Shown: in pieces, positions 51,391 to 60,754 of the stretch
How the letters are laid out: each line of letters begins with the position of its first letter
How positions within the stretch are numbered: position 1 is the stretch's first letter
NCBI GenBank assembly: GCA_035527755.1
Contig: DATKZX010000019.1
Coordinates: forward strand, 1-64,000
Source of the DNA: Methanomassiliicoccales archaeon
GTDB taxonomy: Archaea > Thermoplasmatota > Thermoplasmata > Methanomassiliicoccales > UBA472
Direction of reading: 5' to 3'
DNA length: 64,000 bases
Program-made: the position numbers and the translations under genes
The notes under the pieces: generated by a model
What the model saw: the letters and a program-made list of their open reading frames with translations, nothing else
Database searches by the model: none
Told to the model about the DNA's origin: nothing

Positions 51391-52398
51391 TTATTTCCCA
51401 AGCTCTACGGATTCCCAACCGACGGTGGATGTTGGTTTGCAACCGGTGATGATCTCCTTATCAAAATCGAACATTACCGCGTTCTGCTCTCCCTGCTTCA
51501 CAATAAGTTGTTTTCCACCGTCCACCTTACCGATGATAGAACTGGTGACACCTACCGATGCGTACATTTCGATGATGCGCTGTGAGTGGATGGGGTCACA
51601 AGTGACGACGTAACCGCAGCCTTGATATGATTTCAACCATTGCGTCTGTTCCACCCCCGCAGGTCGAGGTATGCGGTCCAAGTCGACCAACGCTCCCTTT
51701 CCACTGGTCTCAAGTAACATGCCCAGTGTTCCAAGGGTACCGGGATTGCTGATATCCTTGCCCGAGTGGACCAACCCTTGCTTGGCGATCTTGTTCATTA
51801 TGAGCATTTGTCGTCTCAGTATGGGGGATTCCTTCCTGGAGGTGGTGTCCCACGCATATGGTAGTGCGTCGGGATAGAAGCCATCTAGGTCCATACCCAC
51901 GATGACATCGTCCCCTTCCAGGGCCGTGTGGCTAAAGATGGCCTCTCCAAACTCTGCTGTTCCTATGATGGCGATATCGATGGCGTCGTAATCACAATCT
52001 GGATGGGTATGGCCGCCAACAATAGGTACACCGAACTTTTTGACAGCCGATTCCATTCCTTTCATTACTTGAGAGCAGACGCGATTGTCCTTGACGGATA
52101 ATATGTCCAGCATAGCTATAGGAACTCCACCCATAGCTGCAATATCATGAATATTGACCAGAACTGCGTAGTATCCGGCATAGAACGGATTGGTGCGCAT
52201 CAGTGCCGGCATGATACCATCGGCGGCCAATAAGAGTAGATTTCCTCCCTGCTCGATCACCGCGGCATCCTCTCCATAGGAAGCAAGGATCTTGGTGTAC
52301 GATTGTTTTGGGAAGAAATTGATGATAGCTGATATGCTTTTCTTCCTGGTCACTCCGGGGAAGTTCTTCAAACCCTCGACCAGGCTATTCAGGTCCAT
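51391..52398 (-). CDS. Methanogenesis marker protein 2 (AIR synthase-related)
   Basis: About 335 residues. Strong family segments: GVTRKKSISAIINFF, YGEDAAVIEQGGN, LLAADGIMPALM, VNIHDIAAMGGVPIAMLDIL, VPIVGGHTHPD, GKDISNPGTLGTLGMLLETSG. PurM/ThiL/HypE-type fold, so probably ATP-dependent. Marker 2 proteins are nearly confined to methanogens and relatives. ATG 52398 with GGGAG just upstream is preferred; ATG 52431 is possible. Its own winged-helix neighbour ends 14-47 bases upstream. Confidence 0.85.
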   Translation of the reverse strand: MDLNSLVEGLKNFPGVTRKKSISAIINFFPKQSYTKILASYGEDAAVIEQGGNLLLLAADGIMPALMRTNPFYAGYYAVLVNIHDIAAMGGVPIAMLDILSVKDNRVCSQVMKGMESAVKKFGVPIVGGHTHPDCDYDAIDIAIIGTAEFGEAIFSHTALEGDDVIVGMDLDGFYPDALPYAWDTTSRKESPILRRQMLIMNKIAKQGLVHSGKDISNPGTLGTLGMLLETSGKGALVDLDRIPRPAGVEQTQWLKSYQGCGYVVTCDPIHSQRIIEMYASVGVTSSIIGKVDGGKQLIVKQGEQNAVMFDFDKEIITGCKPTSTVGWESVELGK

Positions 52399-52444
52399 AT
52401 CTCCCGATATAACATTTGTAGATTTATACATTATTTCCAGTAAA

Positions 52445-53023
52445 TCATAACTCCAGTTTCGTTTGTTTAGTTTCCCTGACCAAATAAGTGGCCTCGGTAT
52501 CGATAACGACAATTTGAACGATCAAACTTTGATACTCTTCTTCAAGCTCGTTGTTCGATGGTACATAGGCCTTACTACTGGTCGGTATCTTGAATCCCGC
52601 CTTGATCATGAACTTACGAGCTTCAGAAAGTTCTTCTTCTCGTGCTTGAATTCCGGGTGACGCATCCAATACTCTTGCTCTTTCCAGTTCTTCCTTGAAT
52701 ATCGGTCTCTTGAATAGTTTGTATAAGGTGTACAGGGTCAATTCCGCGTTCTTGTCTCCAACAATGGATCTCGCCTGTTCTGCTACCTTGATATAAATGT
52801 CCCTCTCTTTTCCGACTATGGGGGTATATATTTTCGCAGGAGGGACATCCCTTTCCTTGAGCACGTTAAGATCTGTCATCGCTCTTAGATAACCGGTCAA
52901 GGTCAAACGATGCATATCATAACCTCTTTTCTTCAGCTCTCGTGAGAGGTAGCTTATAGACCTTCCTTCTTCAGACAATATGGTAATGATAATCTGCCTA
53001 AGATCGCGGTCTGGATGAAACAT
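52445..53023 (-). CDS. Winged-helix regulator next to marker protein 2
   Basis: About 192 residues. MFHPDRDLRQIIITILSEEGRSISYLSRELKKRGYDMHRLTLTGYLRAMTDLNVLKERD is a winged HTH with a recognition helix; the C-terminal part is helical with no known sensor motif. ATG 53023 (MFHPDRD) is preferred; the frame runs to 53074. Cotranscribed with marker protein 2, so it may be its regulator or act with it. Confidence 0.75.
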   Translation of the reverse strand: MFHPDRDLRQIIITILSEEGRSISYLSRELKKRGYDMHRLTLTGYLRAMTDLNVLKERDVPPAKIYTPIVGKERDIYIKVAEQARSIVGDKNAELTLYTLYKLFKRPIFKEELERARVLDASPGIQAREEELSEARKFMIKAGFKIPTSSKAYVPSNNELEEEYQSLIVQIVVIDTEATYLVRETKQTKLEL

Positions 53024-53218
53024 ATATGAACAGATATGGTAACAGATATGGTAATAATATACCTTTCCAAACACGATTGACAGGTGTTAATTGGTTACAG
53101 ATTTAGTGCAAAAATTCATTTAAACCTAAGAACGGAATGACATATTCCCAAGTTTGAATGAAGTGAACGGACTATCTAAATAGGTCCCTCTTTTTCATTT
53201 AATAATAGAGAACGTGAG

Positions 53219-55345
53219 ATGATGAAAAGCTCTGAAGCCCCCCGGAACGTACGAGCGTCAACCGAAACAGGAACGACTCTGATAAGCGATAGAGAGTCGA
53301 CCGAATTATCCCTGTTCGTTCGAACCTCAGACGAAGAGATCAAGAAATGGGATAAAAGTCGGATATTCGAGGCTCTGATGAGAGAGACCGATATCAGCGA
53401 GGATGCCGCCGCCATCGTAGCCCGGGAGGTGGAGAAGCTTATTGGGGAACTACAGCTGGATGTCATAACCGCCCCACTCATTCGTGAATTGACCAATGCT
53501 AAGTTGGTAGAGTATGGTCTAGCCAAGATCCGTAGGCAGCACACCCGATTGGGAGTGCCTTTATATGACGCCAGACAGATCATTATGAGCCCGAACAAGG
53601 AGAACGCAAACGTTCCTCATGGGCCAGAAGCCACCAATCTAACACTGGCAGAGCAGATAAAGAAGGAGTTCGCCCTGTTAGAGGTGTTCTCTCAAGATCT
53701 GGCAGACGCACACATGCGAGGGGACATCCACCTTCACGACCTAGGCATGATCGATCGTCCCTATTGCAGCGGTCAATCAATAGAATACGTGAAGAAGTTC
53801 GGCCTCAACCTGCCGAACGCCATATCCATCGCTAAACCGGCCAAACATCCAGAGGTACTTATCGAGCAGGTGGTCAAGTTCTCAGCCGCCTTGCAAGGCA
53901 ATTTCGCTGGAGCTATTGGCTGGGACGCCTTCAACCTGTTCCTCGCTCCATACTTGGTTGGAGTGGACGATGCTCGCATGAAGCAGTTGGCTCAGATACT
54001 CATTTTTGAGTTCGCACAACAGGCCGTCGCCCGTGGTGGGCAGTCCATATTCAGCGACCTGAACCTTTATTGGGAGGTACCGGACCACTTCCAGAACGTG
54101 GATGCCATCGGGCCTAATGGTCAGTTCACCGGTAAGGTCTACGGCGACTATGCCGAGGAGAGTCAGAGATTCGTCAACGCACTGTTCGATGTATACTTGG
54201 AAGGAGATGCCATGGGGCGGCCGTTCTTCTTCCCCAAACCGAACGTGCACATGACTGAGAAATTCTTCAAGACCGAAGGGCACGAAGCGTTCCTAAATAA
54301 GATATGCAACACCGCTACTGAGAAGGGCAACACGTATTTCGTGTTCGATCGCGGGGGAACCGCCAAGATATCCGAATGCTGCCGTTTGACCTTTAAACTG
54401 GACGATAACGATCTGAACGACGCGAAGACACCTTGGAAGATGAGGTACTCCGCGATGCAGAACGTCACCATCAACTTGCCGCGCATCGCTTACGAAGCTC
54501 ACCAGGACGATGAGAAGCTCTTCAAATTGCTGGAGGAAAGGATCGAACTGGTCGCCCAAGCGCATCTTCAGAAGCGCGAATTTATTGGTAAATTGCTGGA
54601 AATGGGTAAATACGGTCCGCTGGCGCTGCTCACCATGAACTTGGATGGGGAACAGTACTATCGCTTCAACAAAGCATCCTTCCTCATAGGGATGGTCGGA
54701 CTGAACGAACTTGTCCAATACCATACTGGCGAGCAGATGCACGAGAGCAAAAATGCCACCATGTTCGGTCTCAAGGTCATTTCGGTCATGAAAAAATATT
54801 CCGAGGTCATTGGTCAAAAATATGGTATCAAGATGCCTCTGGAGCAGACCCCTGCCGAGAGCACAGCCTACCGTTTCGCCAAGCTAGACATGAAATACTA
54901 CCCGCTACAGGCGCCGACGGTCATCCGTGGCAACAAGAGCATCGGGGAGATATACTACACCAACTCCACCTACCTCAACGTGGGGGCACAGATCAGCGCC
55001 ATCGAGAGAGTGAAGGCCGAGGGCCTGTTCCATCCGTTGATAGAGGCGGGGGCGCTCTCCCACGTTTGGTTGGGGGAGCACAAGCCTTCCGCGGAGAGTC
55101 TGGCTGCCTTCGTGATTAAAACCTTCAAGCACACTCAGAACTCGCAGATCGCCTTCAGCCCGGAGTTCACCTCCTGTCTCAGTTGCGGTAAGACCGCCCG
55201 GGGACTTAGGGATACATGTTCCTATTGCCACTCGCCAAACGTCGAAGGGATCACCCGTGTCACTGGGTTCTTCTCGAAGACCTCTGGTTGGAACAAGGGG
55301 AAGCTGGGAGAATTGAAAGAGAGGACACGCAACAACATCTCTTGA
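53219..55345 (+). CDS. nrdD: Anaerobic ribonucleoside-triphosphate reductase
   Basis: Class III, glycyl-radical enzyme making deoxynucleotides without oxygen. 708 residues. N-terminal ATP-cone (FVRTSDEEIKKWDKSRIFEAL to about 95), barrel with MHRGDIHLHDLGMI-like MRGDIHLHDL, catalytic cysteines in CNTATEKGNTYF and SECCRLTFKL, the zinc module CLSCGKTARGLRDTCSYCHS, and the glycyl-radical loop RVTGFFSKTSGWNKGK. Two ATGs in a row open the frame. The activase NrdG is not in the window. Confidence 0.96.
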   Translation: MMKSSEAPRNVRASTETGTTLISDRESTELSLFVRTSDEEIKKWDKSRIFEALMRETDISEDAAAIVAREVEKLIGELQLDVITAPLIRELTNAKLVEYGLAKIRRQHTRLGVPLYDARQIIMSPNKENANVPHGPEATNLTLAEQIKKEFALLEVFSQDLADAHMRGDIHLHDLGMIDRPYCSGQSIEYVKKFGLNLPNAISIAKPAKHPEVLIEQVVKFSAALQGNFAGAIGWDAFNLFLAPYLVGVDDARMKQLAQILIFEFAQQAVARGGQSIFSDLNLYWEVPDHFQNVDAIGPNGQFTGKVYGDYAEESQRFVNALFDVYLEGDAMGRPFFFPKPNVHMTEKFFKTEGHEAFLNKICNTATEKGNTYFVFDRGGTAKISECCRLTFKLDDNDLNDAKTPWKMRYSAMQNVTINLPRIAYEAHQDDEKLFKLLEERIELVAQAHLQKREFIGKLLEMGKYGPLALLTMNLDGEQYYRFNKASFLIGMVGLNELVQYHTGEQMHESKNATMFGLKVISVMKKYSEVIGQKYGIKMPLEQTPAESTAYRFAKLDMKYYPLQAPTVIRGNKSIGEIYYTNSTYLNVGAQISAIERVKAEGLFHPLIEAGALSHVWLGEHKPSAESLAAFVIKTFKHTQNSQIAFSPEFTSCLSCGKTARGLRDTCSYCHSPNVEGITRVTGFFSKTSGWNKGKLGELKERTRNNIS

Positions 55346-55369
55346 ACGAGAAACGGTCGGGCTCCACCC

Positions 55370-55396
55370 ACCTCTTTTTTTCTTTTTTTTATTTTT
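55370..55396 (+). terminator. T-rich terminator after nrdD
   Basis: CTCTTTTTTTCTTTTTTTTATTTTT, beginning 25 bases after the nrdD stop, is the T-tract type terminator of archaea. No stem is needed. Confidence 0.6.
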
Positions 55397-55537
55397 ACCG
55401 ATAAAGAGCAAATGTCATCCTTTTCACGATCAATGTTCAATAGTGAACCCTTCAGTCATTTCTTAGGCGATCTGGGAGGGTTCTTGAAAAGTATTATGTA
55501 TCGTTAACACAGAAATGTAATACTGGAGTTTGAGCAC

Positions 55538-55816
55538 ATGGTGCATCTACAGGTCTCCGAGCATCGTGCGATCAACATTCGTAGGCGAAGCCTTTGCGAT
55601 AATTGCTCGATAAAGAACTGTAACTCTTTTAGTCAAGGCAGGGTGATCGAATGCAACCAGTTCAAACCACCCTTTGTCGTATTCATGAAGTGCCGGGATT
55701 GCGGAGCCATCTACGATCCTTATCAGAACATTCGTTCCTTGGACTATGAGCTATGCTCGGAGTGCAACCACGCTGAAAGGGACCCCTTCCCCATCGCGTT
55801 GGTATGCTGTCCATGA
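55538..55816 (+). CDS. Small zinc-binding protein, unknown function
   Basis: 92 residues. RRSLCDNCSIKNCNSF, VIECNQF, MKCRDCGAIYDPYQN and LCSECNHAE suggest two or more zinc sites; ends CCP. No family recognised. GGAG lies about nine bases before the ATG. Its stop abuts the stop of the convergent site-2 protease (55816/55817). Confidence 0.62.
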   Translation: MVHLQVSEHRAINIRRRSLCDNCSIKNCNSFSQGRVIECNQFKPPFVVFMKCRDCGAIYDPYQNIRSLDYELCSECNHAERDPFPIALVCCP

Positions 55817-57433
55817 TCAGCCCAACAATCTCGGTCCAATGAGCTGCCAGACGATCAGGAACAGCACGAACATCGCCAGCAGATAGGTGATCGTATTAGT
55901 GTACTTCGTCCTCTCTTCCGATGAGGCGTTCCCCTTGAAACGCTTGACAATCGAATCAATACCATCGCGGAAGAGAAATCCTCCATCCAGTGGTACAGCC
56001 GGCAGTACGTTGGTAAGGCCGACCATCAAATTTATCCAGAATATCCAGTAAATGCTGTTGGCCAGGATCCAGAAGATATCCACCGGCAGGGCTCCCCATA
56101 TTCCCGAGGCTTCGAACAGATCGGTGACCGGGCTCTGTATCGGGGAAAGTCCCTGGAACGGGAGGGCGATATATCCAAGGGATGACGCGATTATCGAGCT
56201 GAGATCATCAGCCCCCTTGTACGGGGTTGCTAAAAGTTCGACGATCACCTCGGGGCTGTTAACCCCGGCCCCCAAGTATGCTGAGTTAATGCCCATGAAC
56301 CCGTAGTCTTGGAAATCGTCGTTAATTGATGCTGGACTTACGGTCTCGTAGTAATTCAGCCGGCTAACTAAAGTGATCGATGTGACGGACGTATCGACCA
56401 CATAATCCTGTACATTTTCGTCATATGAAAGAACGGTGGCGTTTATCGTCTGACCACCATGGGTCTGTTTCAGTACGTTCACCAGACCATTCTCGTTGAT
56501 GATCACGGTATCGTTGAGGGAATAGAGCATCATCCCGGACCTCATTCCAGCGTCATCGGCAGGATATCCCGCAGATATGGTGGTCAGTACCACCCCGGAC
56601 GTCATCGTTGCTGTTGATATCTCATCATTGAAATAATAGGTGACGTTGACCTTGGACCCGGGGTCTGGAGCGTTATAGGATGAGAAATCTTCATATGAAC
56701 TGATCTCCACATCATTTATCTCCACGATCTGAGCTCCGAACTTTAATCCCGCCATGTCGGCTGGCCCGTCGTTACTGACACTTATCACGATCGGATTATC
56801 CCTTATCGGTTCGACGTTGGCCATCATCGCTGATGAGAATATGAGGGCGCATACCAGACCTACGATGATGTTCGTGGCCGGTCCTACAGCGTAAACGTTC
56901 ATACGTTTACGCTTTTCCACTTTACCTAGAGCTTCCTCGTCCGGTTCCACGAAGGCCCCCATAGGCACGATGAGAAGTAAAACTCCCATGGAGCGGATGG
57001 CCATGCCTCCCACGCGTGTGAGGATCCCGTGGGCGAACTCGTGAATTACGATGGCCACCACTAAACCCAGTATACCATACCACAAGGGGATGATCGGATT
57101 TATGCCCGGTATGCCCAAGATCATCTCCGGACCGGGAGCGCTCTCTGCAGGAATGCGATAGACGATGGTCGCTTCCCAGATCAACAACGCCATCATTAGG
57201 AACATGACCACTAAGCAAAGCCATTTGGAAACCACGGCATAATATTGCCAGAACCGCTTCGGTCTGGCTAGCCGATCGATGAAGTTCTTGCCACCTTGGG
57301 TCCTCCACATGAGAAATGGCCCGTAGGCGCTCATGCCATACTTCTTGAGCCATCCCCTTCGGTCAGCCATTCGCACAAAGGTAATGAATGCGATAATAGC
57401 GAACAGGACCAGCAGCAGGTCTTCGTACATCAT
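55817..57433 (-). CDS. Site-2 protease family membrane metalloprotease with PDZ
   Basis: 538 residues, several transmembrane helices. Zinc motif His131-Glu132...His135 in IVIHEFAHGILTRVGG and the late LDGGFLFRDGID aspartate are those of M50 proteases. A PDZ-like insert (SVSNDGPADMAGLKFGAQIVEI) and a second PDZ-like stretch (AGYPADDAGMRSGMMLYSLND) lie between. Cleaves membrane-embedded substrates, often in signalling. Start at 57433; 30 bases from the DUF6015 gene. Confidence 0.9.
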   Translation of the reverse strand: MMYEDLLLVLFAIIAFITFVRMADRRGWLKKYGMSAYGPFLMWRTQGGKNFIDRLARPKRFWQYYAVVSKWLCLVVMFLMMALLIWEATIVYRIPAESAPGPEMILGIPGINPIIPLWYGILGLVVAIVIHEFAHGILTRVGGMAIRSMGVLLLIVPMGAFVEPDEEALGKVEKRKRMNVYAVGPATNIIVGLVCALIFSSAMMANVEPIRDNPIVISVSNDGPADMAGLKFGAQIVEINDVEISSYEDFSSYNAPDPGSKVNVTYYFNDEISTATMTSGVVLTTISAGYPADDAGMRSGMMLYSLNDTVIINENGLVNVLKQTHGGQTINATVLSYDENVQDYVVDTSVTSITLVSRLNYYETVSPASINDDFQDYGFMGINSAYLGAGVNSPEVIVELLATPYKGADDLSSIIASSLGYIALPFQGLSPIQSPVTDLFEASGIWGALPVDIFWILANSIYWIFWINLMVGLTNVLPAVPLDGGFLFRDGIDSIVKRFKGNASSEERTKYTNTITYLLAMFVLFLIVWQLIGPRLLG

Positions 57434-57464
57434 TTGGCAGGAACAGAGCCTGGGTATAAAATAC

Positions 57465-57848
57465 CTAACGCTCTCGGATCTCCCACACGTCCTCTGCCAT
57501 GCCTGTATACAAGGTTTTGGGGTCGTTAGGGTCCAGGGGAACTTCGTCGGGAATATTTGCCACGCGTTTGATCTGGTCCTTTTTCAAGATCCAGTAATGA
57601 ATACGCCATAGCTTCCCCTTCTTAAGGTGCACCTCCTCCTGGGTGGTGGTGAGGAAACCTTCTTCCTCCAGCATGTAGAAGACATCGCGATCTTCCGAGG
57701 TAAGACGGTTGTCTATGACCTCGTCAGTGTAACCGAAAAAGGAGAGGATGTACTCAGCAAGCTTTTCCAAGTCCTCTAGGGACATACCCTTCTTACCCAT
57801 AGTATTGGATAATGCCTTTACTACTTCCTCCATACTTACTACTGTCAA
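57465..57848 (-). CDS. DUF6015 family protein
   Basis: 127 residues. VVSMEEVVKALSNTMGKKGMSLEDLEKLAEYILSFFGYTDEVIDNRLTSEDRDVFYMLEEEGFLTT is the DUF6015 pattern; KLWRIHYWILKKDQI follows. Winged-helix-like, function unknown; found in Thermoplasmata-type genomes. TTG 57848 fits the family N-terminus (M-x-V-S-x-E-E) and has AAGGT upstream; ATG 57833 is the alternative. Confidence 0.78.
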   Translation of the reverse strand: MTVVSMEEVVKALSNTMGKKGMSLEDLEKLAEYILSFFGYTDEVIDNRLTSEDRDVFYMLEEEGFLTTTQEEVHLKKGKLWRIHYWILKKDQIKRVANIPDEVPLDPNDPKTLYTGMAEDVWEIRER

Positions 57849-57918
57849 TTACCTTCTCCATCAGCCAAATCGTGGTAGAAATATAAATTAACTGACTTTT
57901 AAAAACAGTAATTATGAA

Positions 57919-58236
57919 TCATTCCTCAATTTCGACCGGACTCCAAAGACCGTCCTTTCCCCACAGGCGCAAATAGATGAACACCTGCACCGGGATAAGA
58001 ACGGCCAGTAATAGGAATGCCGCTACATAATCGTATGATTCGTCTATCACCCTGTAAACTTCCAAAGGAACGAACGTGTCGACCAAGGCACAGACAATGA
58101 TGTACCAATACCGGAGGAAGTAAATTTTGGTCCATTCGGACCAGGGGATGGAGGCCTGCATGGACCGTTTGGAATGTAATGGCTCGGCCTCATCTTCCTC
58201 TTCATTGGTGACTATGATGACCCTTTTTTTAGCCAT
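57919..58236 (-). CDS. Small two-helix membrane protein
   Basis: About 105 residues from ATG 58236 (MAKKRVIIVTNEEEDEAEPL). Two transmembrane segments: KIYFLRYWYIIVCALVDTFVPL and YDYVAAFLLLAVLIPVQVFIYL, then LWGKDGLWSPVEIEE. Unrecognised. It ends between DUF6015 and oppF, six bases from oppF start-side stop, perhaps the last gene of the peptide operon. Confidence 0.6.
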   Translation of the reverse strand: MAKKRVIIVTNEEEDEAEPLHSKRSMQASIPWSEWTKIYFLRYWYIIVCALVDTFVPLEVYRVIDESYDYVAAFLLLAVLIPVQVFIYLRLWGKDGLWSPVEIEE

Positions 58237-58241
58237 GTACA

Positions 58242-59342
58242 TCAACGGAAATGACAGGCTACGAAATGATCATTGCCCTTATCCTCTAATTTTGGTTCGA
58301 CATCTTCACAGATCGCTTCTCGGTAGCGACACCTGGTATGGAACCGACATCCTTTTGGAGGATTGGCCGGGCTAGGTACGTCCCCCGATAGTAGGATACG
58401 GTTGTGGTGCACATCTGGGTCCGGGACGGGTATCGAGCTCAGTAATGCCTCGGTGTAGGGGTGTGTAGGGTGTTTGAAGAGCTCGGACTTCTCTGCCGAC
58501 TCGACCACCTTTCCCAGATACATCACGCAGACCCGGTCGCACATGTACTGAATGGTGCTTAGGTCGTGGGAGATGAAGATATAGGTGAGCTTGAAATCGA
58601 TCTGCAGGTCGTTCAACATGTTCAGTATCTGTGCTTGCACTGAAACATCAAGGGCCGAGGTCGGTTCGTCCAAAACCACCAGATCGGGATTCAGCATGAG
58701 CGCCCTGGCAACACCGATCCGTTGTCTCTGCCCTCCGCTAAATTCGTGCGAGTATCGGTATATGTGGTCCTGTCCAAGACCGACCTTCTCCATCATCATG
58801 GCCACTTTTTCAGTGATCTCCTTCTTTTGCCCTATGCCATGGACAACTAGTGGTTCTGCCAAAATATCCTTGATGAGCATACGGGGGTTCAGGGACGAGT
58901 ATGGGTCCTGGAAAACGATCTGCATGTCCTTCCTCAAGCGGCGCAGCTCGTCATCAGGTTTGACGTCCAGGGCATATCGGTCCAGGATCGATTGGAGGCG
59001 TGGGTCTAATGCCCTGCCCCTCCGGCCCCTTTTTCTAGTGCCATTGATAGTATCGCCCAGTTCCGTTTCCAGATCGATCAATTCCTCTCTGATGTTCCCG
59101 GGCATCTTGTAATAGACATGTCCGCTGGTCGGTTTGGTTAACATGAGCATGCATCGGCCAGCGGTGGTCTTGCCACAACCGCTTTCTCCCACGAGGCCGA
59201 CGGTCTCCCCCTTTTTGACGACCAGGTTGATATCATCAACGGCTTTGACGCTGGCTATACTGCGGTTAAGAAGTCCGCCGCGGATAGGGAAGTGCTTCTT
59301 CATCCCCCGGCACTCGATCAAGATCTCATCCACTTGACCCAC
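58242..59342 (-). CDS. oppF: Oligopeptide ABC transporter ATPase OppF-like, with insertion
   Basis: 366 residues. Walker A GESGCGKTTA (52-61), signature FSGGQRQRIGVARAL, Walker B LVVLDEPTSALDV, and the C-terminal peptide-transporter zinc-like RFHTRCRYREAICEDVEP cluster. Between Walker A and the Q-loop there is an extra charged stretch, KRGRRGRALDPRLQSILDR, about 80-130, not usual in OppF. Overlaps oppD by 17 bases. Confidence 0.93.
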   Translation of the reverse strand: MGQVDEILIECRGMKKHFPIRGGLLNRSIASVKAVDDINLVVKKGETVGLVGESGCGKTTAGRCMLMLTKPTSGHVYYKMPGNIREELIDLETELGDTINGTRKRGRRGRALDPRLQSILDRYALDVKPDDELRRLRKDMQIVFQDPYSSLNPRMLIKDILAEPLVVHGIGQKKEITEKVAMMMEKVGLGQDHIYRYSHEFSGGQRQRIGVARALMLNPDLVVLDEPTSALDVSVQAQILNMLNDLQIDFKLTYIFISHDLSTIQYMCDRVCVMYLGKVVESAEKSELFKHPTHPYTEALLSSIPVPDPDVHHNRILLSGDVPSPANPPKGCRFHTRCRYREAICEDVEPKLEDKGNDHFVACHFR

Positions 59343-60750
59343 CTCCGTTGTATAGGTGGCAGGCCACTAGATGGCCGGGCCTCACTTCCTTACTCTCTGG
59401 CTTATTTACTTTGCAATATTCCATGACATATGGGCAACGGGTGTGGAACCGGCATCCACCGGGTGGTTTGATGAGGTTAGGCACGTTTCCTTGAATGGTC
59501 TCCAGTCGCGTCAATTGAACGGCCACGTTGGGTATGGAGTTCATTAGACCTTGGGTGTACGGATGCAGCGGCTCCTTGAATATGCTGGCCTTATCCGACA
59601 TTTCCACAATGTTTCCCGCGTACATGACGCCCACTCTGCTACAGGTCTCGGCTATGATCCCCAGATTATGGGTGATCATGAGAATGGACGTCCCCATCTC
59701 ATCTTGTAGCTCCTGCATCAATTTCAGTATCTGGGCCTGTATGGTCACATCCAAGGCGGTGGTAGGCTCATCGGCTATCAGCAATTGCGGTTTACAGGCA
59801 AGAGCCATTGCGATCATGACCCTCTGTTGCATGCCCCCGCTCAATTCATGGGGGTAGGATTTCAATACGTTCTTCGGATCGGGTATCCTGACCAGACGTA
59901 ACATGCGCAGTGCCTTGGCGTTGGCCTCCATCTTCATCGGCCTTTGGTACCTCCTCATTATGGGTATCTTGGACATGAATACGAATTGTAATGCATCCGG
60001 GTTGGTGCTCATTTTAGTATAGATCCGTTTATAGAACGAGTATCTCGGTCCACCCATTTTCCTAAAGGTACGACGAACGAAACTACCGCCGCATTGGGGA
60101 CAAACGGTCTGGTCCTCCTGAACGGTCGCATTGCAGCTGGAACAGTGAAAGGTTCCTTTATCGCCGTTCTTCATGGACACCTTTGTATAGGTCTCATCAC
60201 GCTTGCGTTCCTCATCCAATTTCTTGAGCACGGATTCGGCCAGCTCCTTTTTCTCGTGCAATAAGATAATTTCGGATATCTGATCCCCGGCTGTGAATAC
60301 AGGGTTGAGGGCGCTCATCGGTTCCTGGAAGATCATGGATATGGCCTTACCCCGTATCAAACGTATGTCCTTCCTATCTAACTTCAGAATGTTGACCATG
60401 CGTTGGTTGTCCAGGGATAAATGCTCCGTTCGGTTCTTTACGCGTCGTCGACCGATCTTATTGAGCATTCTATCCATGACATTTTCCTTACGTTGACCGA
60501 TCTTTTTGAGCAGTTCGATAGGTGTGACGAACTTGATGGCCCCTTTCTCGATTTTGCCAGGCGGGGTGGGTATCAATCCCATTACCGAGTTGGCTGTTAC
60601 GCTCTTGCCGCAACCGCTCTCTCCTACCAGACCGAACGTCTCACCTTTACGGATCGACAATGTGACGCCATCAATGGCTTTTACCACTCCAGCCTTGGTA
60701 TAGAAATTGAGGTAAAGGTCCTCTATCTGTAATATGGTGTCTTCGTCCAT
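59326..60750 (-). CDS. oppD: Oligopeptide ABC transporter ATPase OppD-like, with zinc-ribbon insertion
   Basis: 474 residues against about 330 in the family. Walker [13 protein letters not shown] (43-54), Q-loop [14 protein letters not shown] (138-151), signature [17 protein letters not shown] (301-), Walker [14 protein letters not shown], and the terminal [12 protein letters not shown] cluster. The extra 130 residues lie between Q-loop and signature and include a four-cysteine zinc ribbon, Cys203, Cys206, Cys217, Cys220 ([21 protein letters not shown]). Also a basic insert near 85-110. Partner of OppF. Confidence 0.93.
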   Translation of the reverse strand: MDEDTILQIEDLYLNFYTKAGVVKAIDGVTLSIRKGETFGLVGESGCGKSVTANSVMGLIPTPPGKIEKGAIKFVTPIELLKKIGQRKENVMDRMLNKIGRRRVKNRTEHLSLDNQRMVNILKLDRKDIRLIRGKAISMIFQEPMSALNPVFTAGDQISEIILLHEKKELAESVLKKLDEERKRDETYTKVSMKNGDKGTFHCSSCNATVQEDQTVCPQCGGSFVRRTFRKMGGPRYSFYKRIYTKMSTNPDALQFVFMSKIPIMRRYQRPMKMEANAKALRMLRLVRIPDPKNVLKSYPHELSGGMQQRVMIAMALACKPQLLIADEPTTALDVTIQAQILKLMQELQDEMGTSILMITHNLGIIAETCSRVGVMYAGNIVEMSDKASIFKEPLHPYTQGLMNSIPNVAVQLTRLETIQGNVPNLIKPPGGCRFHTRCPYVMEYCKVNKPESKEVRPGHLVACHLYNGGGSSG

Positions 60751-60754
60751 TACT

